Below the pieces are notes generated by a model. The model searched no databases. It had not been told where the DNA came from and saw only the letters and a program-made list of their open reading frames with translations. A DNA stretch of 11,421 nucleotides from Syntrophomonadaceae bacterium (GTDB taxonomy: Bacteria; Bacillota; Syntrophomonadia; Syntrophomonadales; Syntrophomonadaceae): assembly GCA_030526885.1 (NCBI GenBank), contig JAUNBV010000055.1:1-11421 (forward strand), written 5' to 3'. Shown in pieces: positions 6,954 through 11,421 of this stretch; position 1 is the first letter of the stretch, and each line of letters opens with the position of its first letter. The translations under genes were made by a program, and so were the position numbers.

Positions 6954-8381
6954 CTATATCAACTCCGCCGCAGTCAGCAGTTCGAAAAGCTTTTGCGCTA
7001 TTTGGCCGCGTTTTATCAGCGCGGGGTCGGGAAACCATGCCGGTTCTTCCCCATCCAGAGCGCATATCCGTGCGGCGCGGGCCAGCATGATCTCGGCCTC
7101 ACAAACGGTGATGGTTCCTTCCGGTTCAAAGGTGGTGGCGGAAGCGCCCCGGACGATGCCGCTGGCATAGGCCGCGCCCACATAGGGGGCGTACCATCGG
7201 TCGGCGGCAATATCGGTGAAAGCGTCGCAGCTCTGCGGGGTCAGCCCCAGACCGCGCACCACGATGGCGGCAAATTGCGCCCGGGTCATGGTCGCGTCGG
7301 GGGAAAAGTCTCCATCCCCCATGCCGTTTATAATGCCGCGTGAGGCCAGAGCGTCAATGGCGGCCCGGGCGGGATGGCCGGCGATATCCGCAAAGATGGC
7401 TACCGGTGCCGCGCCGCTCATATCGTAAAGGCCGGGTTGCCCCGCATCGGCCCGTTTGATGGCCGCAAGGGCGCAAAAGGCCTGCTCCGTCGCCATGCCG
7501 TTCACCGCGCCGCCGCGTTCATGGGCAAATCCGCCGCCCCCGGCTCCGTAGGACAACAGGGCGTCCAACGCCGTTTTGCCATTTTTGGTAAAGCGCGGGG
7601 AGTCCACATCTTCTCTCAACTCACACAGCGCAACGATGACCTGGGCCACGCTCTCGCAATTGGCCGTGCCGTAGCTGGCAAAGCCGCCGTCCGCCTCCTG
7701 CACGGTGGACAGCCACGCCAGGCCGCGCTCCACCGCCGCGTTTACCGCAGGCTGTTCCCGGTATTGGGCCAGCGCGGCCAGCGCCATCGCGGTCATATCC
7801 ACATCCGCCTCACCGTTTCCGCTGACGGAAAAACCGCCGCCTTGGTGCTCGCAGCTCAGTATCCTGGCTACGTATAGCGCGCGGGTCGCCGGGGTGGCAG
7901 CATCCGCGTTGACCGGCACCTCATAACCGGCGCTGTCCAGGGCGAGCAGTGCGGATACCGCGCCGCTGACGCCCTGATACACGGTTCGGTCATAATCGCC
8001 CAGCGGCAACAGCAAATCATATCCCGCCACATCGGTGGGGTCACGCTTGAGCGCCGTCAAGGTGAGGATAACGCGGGAATACTCCGTGTATTTGCGGCTG
8101 CTCAAAACGCCGCCGCACTCTACGGTCTGGGCTTCGAGCGCATCATAATAGCTCTCAAGGTAGCCCGCCGGCAGTTCCACGCCGGCGCGCACCAGTCCGA
8201 ACACCGCCCACTCCCCGCCGATGCTGCCCACATGCGGGGAGGGCACATTGGCCAGCAACCATGCCGCCGTTTCCTCAAGGGCTTCATCGGCCCGGTCAGC
8301 CGCGTGCGCGGCCGGTGCGGAGCTCAGCAGCAACATCAGCGCCAGCAAGGCGCATATACACCATCTTACCGTGTTGGGCAT
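6954..8381 (-). CDS. Exported alpha/alpha-toroid (prenyltransferase-like repeat) protein with SLH domains
   Basis: 475 residues. Signal peptide 1-27 (hydrophobic CALLALMLLLSS, cut near PAAHA-AD). Residues about 30-318 form helical-hairpin repeats of the prenyltransferase/squalene-cyclase/cobalamin-carrier toroid: GGVLSSRKYTEYSRVILTL, DVDMTAMALAAL (193-204), ADGGFASYGTANCESVAQVI, GGGGFAHERGG and the closing NGMATEQAFCALAA. The DVDM segment resembles the cyclase DxDD motif but lacks its fourth Asp, so a cyclase reaction is unlikely; it more closely resembles the D-T-x-AMAxLA segment of cobalamin carriers. SLH1 is about 329-377 with an intact TRAQ loop; SLH2 about 388-436 has TVCE in place of TRAE; SLH3 (449-473) is reduced to its last helix (KRGQ). 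DUF4430 is absent, unlike the neighbour. TGGAGG lies 8 nt before the ATG, and the gene starts 28 bp after the upstream gene's stop, so the two are almost certainly one operon. Ligand unknown. Confidence 0.88.
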   Translation of the reverse strand: MPNTVRWCICALLALMLLLSSAPAAHAADRADEALEETAAWLLANVPSPHVGSIGGEWAVFGLVRAGVELPAGYLESYYDALEAQTVECGGVLSSRKYTEYSRVILTLTALKRDPTDVAGYDLLLPLGDYDRTVYQGVSGAVSALLALDSAGYEVPVNADAATPATRALYVARILSCEHQGGGFSVSGNGEADVDMTAMALAALAQYREQPAVNAAVERGLAWLSTVQEADGGFASYGTANCESVAQVIVALCELREDVDSPRFTKNGKTALDALLSYGAGGGGFAHERGGAVNGMATEQAFCALAAIKRADAGQPGLYDMSGAAPVAIFADIAGHPARAAIDALASRGIINGMGDGDFSPDATMTRAQFAAIVVRGLGLTPQSCDAFTDIAADRWYAPYVGAAYASGIVRGASATTFEPEGTITVCEAEIMLARAARICALDGEEPAWFPDPALIKRGQIAQKLFELLTAAELI

Positions 8382-8389
8382 ATTGTTTT

Positions 8390-8395
8390 CCTCCA
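8390..8395 (-). promoter_or_regulatory. Ribosome binding site TGGAGG in the 28-bp gap
   Basis: TGGAGG on the - strand, 8 nt before ATG 8381 and inside the short gap after the stop at 8410. It fixes the start of the smaller toroid-SLH gene and supports translation from a shared transcript. Confidence 0.8.
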
Positions 8396-8409
8396 GTTTT
8401 TATTATGCT

Positions 8410-11400
8410 CTATTCCCCCATGTTGGCGCAAAAGCGCATGAGGATAGCCGCCGCCTGCGTGCGGGAAGCGAGACCGGCGGGTTCGAGGGTGGTCTCCGTA
8501 GTGCCGGTAATCAGTCCCTCGGCTTTGGCCCACTTCACGGCATCCACCGCCCAACCGCTGATTGCATCGGCGTCGGTATATGCCGCGAGGTCGCTTGTGT
8601 TTACCGTATCGTACTTCTTATAGTCCGCATAGCGCTTGAGCATGGCCGCCATTTGCTCGCGGGTAATCCTGTCGGTGGGACCGAACAGCCCGTCTCCGTA
8701 GCCGTCCACAATCCCGTTCTTCGCCGCCCAGGCTACCGCCTCAGCATACCACGAACCGGCCTTGACGTCATTAAATACCGATGCGTGTTTTTGCTGCCCC
8801 GGCGGGCCATACCCCTCTGAGCCCTGAGCATCGCCCTCCAGACGGTACAGCACCGTCACCAGCATAGCGCGGGTCAGCGTGCCATCCGGGTCGAAAAGAT
8901 CATGGCCCACGCCGTTAAACCATCCTCGGTTGACGGCAAACGCCACCGCGTTATAGTACCAGGCATCGGCTGCCACATCGGTAAACTCTAGCGCGGGCAC
9001 ATAAGTGACAATGAAGGTGGTGAGGTGGTTTAAGGTAACGGCTACCAAGCGTTGCCCGTCCTTTATGATCGCCGTGCCGGTGGTTATCTCCGCCGTACCA
9101 TCGTCTCCGACCACAACCACAAGGTAACTCCTTCCCTCGGTATAGTTGTCATCCACGGGCAGGGTGACGGTCAGCGAGTTGCTTCCAAAGCCGGTGATGA
9201 TATCACCACCGGAAGTAATGCCTACCTGAATCACGGTGGCGTTTTCCAGATCAATGTAACCCACGTCGGGGCTATCGCTGGCGGCGATGGCTTTTTCCGC
9301 GTCTTCAACGGTTTTGGTTTCAACCGTAATCTCAATATCGGCGCCATCCGCCTGCGACGCAATCGCCGCCAGCGTTTCATTGGGGATGGCGATAGCGCCG
9401 TGATTGGTGTGAATGGTCAACGCGGTGGCTCCGCCGGAAGCGATGGCGGCAACGGAGGCGGTGGGTACACTGACGGAAACCGCGCTCGCCTCACCGGCCA
9501 CCACCGGCGCGATGACGATCTCATCCGCTCCGGAGCGGATGGCGGCATTGACCTCATTGGCGGTAACGTGCGCCGCGGCTGTGCCCTGCGCCACCACAAC
9601 GGCAGGAGTAATGGTTTCGGTAACCGTCTTGTCCGGCGCGACCCCGGCCGGGCTGACGGCGCCGCCGCTCCATCGTTCGGAGCCGGTCTCCTGCGTATAG
9701 TCATCGGTGTAATATACCACGATGCTGTCGCCGTTCGACACGGTGCAATCGCGGATGCCGATGGTGGGGGAGGAACCGTTGACCAGATACATCCAGCCGG
9801 AATGACTGCCGTTATCGAGCTCGGAAAGCATACTGCCGTCGGGCGATTCGATGCTGACGATATAGCCTAACGATTGCTCCACATAGGAGCGTCCGGCGGC
9901 GGCGAGCGCGGCATCGAACACATCAAAGGCGCTGGCTCCGGCGTTTACGGTCACCGCCGTCCGCGCTATCCACACCGGCAGCGCCGCCTTATCGGTGCGG
10001 TACACGTGCGTTATGCCGCTGTCATGATCCGTATCGCCTACGAGCGTAAAGTAGACCGTGATTTGCTTGGTACCCGAAGCGAAGCCCGTGGTAAGGGAAA
10101 CATTGACCGTCCTGGCCGTCCGGTTGGTGGCCTCAGCAGCAGTTACGGTTATGGCGCCGGTCTTGGCGGCGTATCCGGCCATTGACACCGAATACTCGTA
10201 GTCCCCGGCGGCCAGGTCAAAGCAGTGGCCGTAAACCGCATTTTGTCCCGCGACGGTTACCGTTGCGCCTGCCGGTACGGTGGCGATGGTGACGGGGCTG
10301 CCAGTCCACAGGGAGCCATAGCCGGGCTGCACCGCATTGGCGCTGAAATCATACACATTGCAGTAATCCCTGCCAGCCCGCATTTGCGCCGCGGCAATGA
10401 GTGCGCGGAACCCCTGCTCCGTGGCATAAGGCTCTTTGGCGGTGTTATTATTATATCCAAAGCCGGACCCATCGGGCAGCGCATACGATAGAAGCCCGTC
10501 AATAATGCTTTTGCCGCCAGCGGTAACAAACCTTGTATCTGTGCTGGGATTGATACCGGCAGCGGCAAGGCCTACGATTACCATGGAGTCGGCATTGGCG
10601 CTGCCGTAGCTACCGGAAGCGTTTTGCCGCGAATCATCTGCCAGTTCCGCGATGATCCGGTCGCGGATGATGACCGCCCGCGATCTTACGCCCCAGGTGT
10701 CGGTCGCGTCCGCCGCGAACGGTGCTACGGTGGCAAGGATGGCGCCGGGGGTATCGAAATCTATTCCATATCCCCAAGGATCATATACATAATTACCGGC
10801 TGGGTTGGCATATCCCTCTATGACCGCAAACAGCGCCGCCGCTTTCTCCGGCGTCAGGAAATCTCCCTGACGATAGGCGTGGAGCGTGATATAGCCCACA
10901 TTATAGATATTGTCAGGGGCCGTTGAATCGAGTGCGTCGATAAGGTTTAACGCTTCGCCCCGGGGGTATAGCTCCTGCGGATCAATCTCCACGCTTTGCA
11001 ATGCCACGATGTCCTTGGCCAATTTCCCATCGTCGCGTGGAACCTCCTGCGCGTGACCGATGGCGCTATCTATCAGCGCCTGTTTTGCCTCCGCTGAAGT
11101 TACGCTGGACGCGGAACCGTTGTAGCGGGCGTAAGCGGCCATGTCTATGACTACCCACGGATCGGAACTGTCCACATAGCCAGCCGCGATGTTTTCAAGT
11201 ATGGTGCCGATATCGTCGATGCCAACGGTGGCTGCCGTGGCATTGCCAGAAGCCCCGGGATAGACCTCCAAGGCAGCTTTAGCCGCGACACTATAGCCGC
11301 CGCTATGCGATATCATCGCGGTAACGGCATCATCCGCTGCGCTCGTTGCCGTCGGCAGCAGGCTGAACGCCATAATCAGTGCCAGCAGCAGGGCTATCGG

Positions 11401-11421
11401 TTTTCTAAAAGCATTTTTTAT
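8410..11421 (-). CDS. Exported toroid-PEGA-DUF4430-SLH protein (transcobalamin-like architecture), 5' end cut by window edge
   Basis: At least 1003 residues. The ATG at 11373 is probably not the true start: 16 further in-frame codons run to the edge and encode IKNAFRKPIALLLALI, the basic and early hydrophobic part of a signal peptide that continues into MAFSLLPTATSA-ADD, so the start is just outside. Numbered from the Met at 11373: helical toroid about 15-345 (IDFDTPGAILATVAPF at 204-219, GSANADSMVIVGLAAAG, closing YATEQGFRALIAA); PEGA-like beta domain about 356-426; DUF4430 about 435-556 (VTVNAGASAFDVFDAAL, GWMYLVNGSSP, SNGDSIVVYYTDDY); a Ser/Ala/Val-rich beta region about 580-793; SLH domains about 796-846, 866-915 and 931-983 with well-kept TRAM, TREQ and SRTQ loops. 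Toroid plus DUF4430 is the plan of animal cobalamin carriers; here it is tied to the wall by SLH. Probable role: surface capture of a small ligand, possibly a corrinoid (inference). First visible gene of the leftward operon; promoter outside. Confidence 0.9.
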   Translation of the reverse strand: MKNAFRKPIALLLALIMAFSLLPTATSAADDAVTAMISHSGGYSVAAKAALEVYPGASGNATAATVGIDDIGTILENIAAGYVDSSDPWVVIDMAAYARYNGSASSVTSAEAKQALIDSAIGHAQEVPRDDGKLAKDIVALQSVEIDPQELYPRGEALNLIDALDSTAPDNIYNVGYITLHAYRQGDFLTPEKAAALFAVIEGYANPAGNYVYDPWGYGIDFDTPGAILATVAPFAADATDTWGVRSRAVIIRDRIIAELADDSRQNASGSYGSANADSMVIVGLAAAGINPSTDTRFVTAGGKSIIDGLLSYALPDGSGFGYNNNTAKEPYATEQGFRALIAAAQMRAGRDYCNVYDFSANAVQPGYGSLWTGSPVTIATVPAGATVTVAGQNAVYGHCFDLAAGDYEYSVSMAGYAAKTGAITVTAAEATNRTARTVNVSLTTGFASGTKQITVYFTLVGDTDHDSGITHVYRTDKAALPVWIARTAVTVNAGASAFDVFDAALAAAGRSYVEQSLGYIVSIESPDGSMLSELDNGSHSGWMYLVNGSSPTIGIRDCTVSNGDSIVVYYTDDYTQETGSERWSGGAVSPAGVAPDKTVTETITPAVVVAQGTAAAHVTANEVNAAIRSGADEIVIAPVVAGEASAVSVSVPTASVAAIASGGATALTIHTNHGAIAIPNETLAAIASQADGADIEITVETKTVEDAEKAIAASDSPDVGYIDLENATVIQVGITSGGDIITGFGSNSLTVTLPVDDNYTEGRSYLVVVVGDDGTAEITTGTAIIKDGQRLVAVTLNHLTTFIVTYVPALEFTDVAADAWYYNAVAFAVNRGWFNGVGHDLFDPDGTLTRAMLVTVLYRLEGDAQGSEGYGPPGQQKHASVFNDVKAGSWYAEAVAWAAKNGIVDGYGDGLFGPTDRITREQMAAMLKRYADYKKYDTVNTSDLAAYTDADAISGWAVDAVKWAKAEGLITGTTETTLEPAGLASRTQAAAILMRFCANMGE

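Noticed and set aside
6762..7343. 193-codon open frame on the + strand across the intergenic gap
   Set aside because: It covers the parS-like palindrome and the antisense of the SLH C-terminus. It has no ribosome binding site and no recognisable product.
9052..9870. 272-codon open frame on the + strand
   Set aside because: It is antisense to recognisable DUF4430 and downstream domains. Its composition is typical of a shadow frame and no start signal is seen.

Overview
The window looks like chromosomal DNA from a GC-rich, anaerobic, S-layer-bearing member of the Bacillota, most likely class Clostridia. The grounds are Shine-Dalgarno sites of the Gram-positive type (AAGGAGG, TGGAGG), a MurJ of the Gram-positive type beside a DUF5693 membrane protein, three exported proteins ending in S-layer-homology (SLH) domains, and a small molybdate-binding Mop protein. 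The genus cannot be told from the sequence.

Left part (2-3522, + strand): the 3' nine-tenths of a murJ-family lipid flippase gene, then a DUF5693 polytopic membrane protein gene starting with a strong ribosome binding site. Both read rightward, probably in one operon, and end at a strong intrinsic terminator (3568-3600). Right part (3608-11421, - strand): four genes reading leftward toward that terminator. In transcription order they are (a) a large exported protein, cut by the right edge, with an alpha/alpha-toroid (prenyltransferase/squalene-cyclase-like repeats), a PEGA-like domain, a DUF4430 (transcobalamin beta-domain-like) domain and three SLH domains; (b) 28 bp later, a smaller toroid-SLH protein without DUF4430; (c) after 203 bp, a 78-residue Mop molbindin followed by a 16-bp-stem terminator; (d) after 224 bp, under its own promoter, an 893-residue GLUG beta-helix / Ig-like / Asp-Pro linker / SLH protein.

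The window encodes parts of a cell envelope. MurJ and probably DUF5693 act in wall or secondary-polymer export, and the SLH proteins would be held on the secondary cell wall polymer. The toroid plus DUF4430 arrangement of gene (a) is the domain plan of animal cobalamin carriers (intrinsic factor, transcobalamin). Genes (a) and (b) may therefore form a surface system that captures a ligand, possibly a corrinoid; this is inference from architecture only.

Two non-coding signals stand out. The first is a set of three copies of a GCTGnCAGC palindrome, each with an A-tract on the same side, upstream of the promoter of gene (d), with centres 22 and 31 bp apart. The second is a perfect 20-bp palindrome (6842-6861) between genes (b) and (c), whose core matches the ParB-binding parS consensus at 14 of 16 positions. 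No gap exceeds 300 bp, and no tRNA, rRNA, CRISPR array, insertion sequence or recognised riboswitch was seen.
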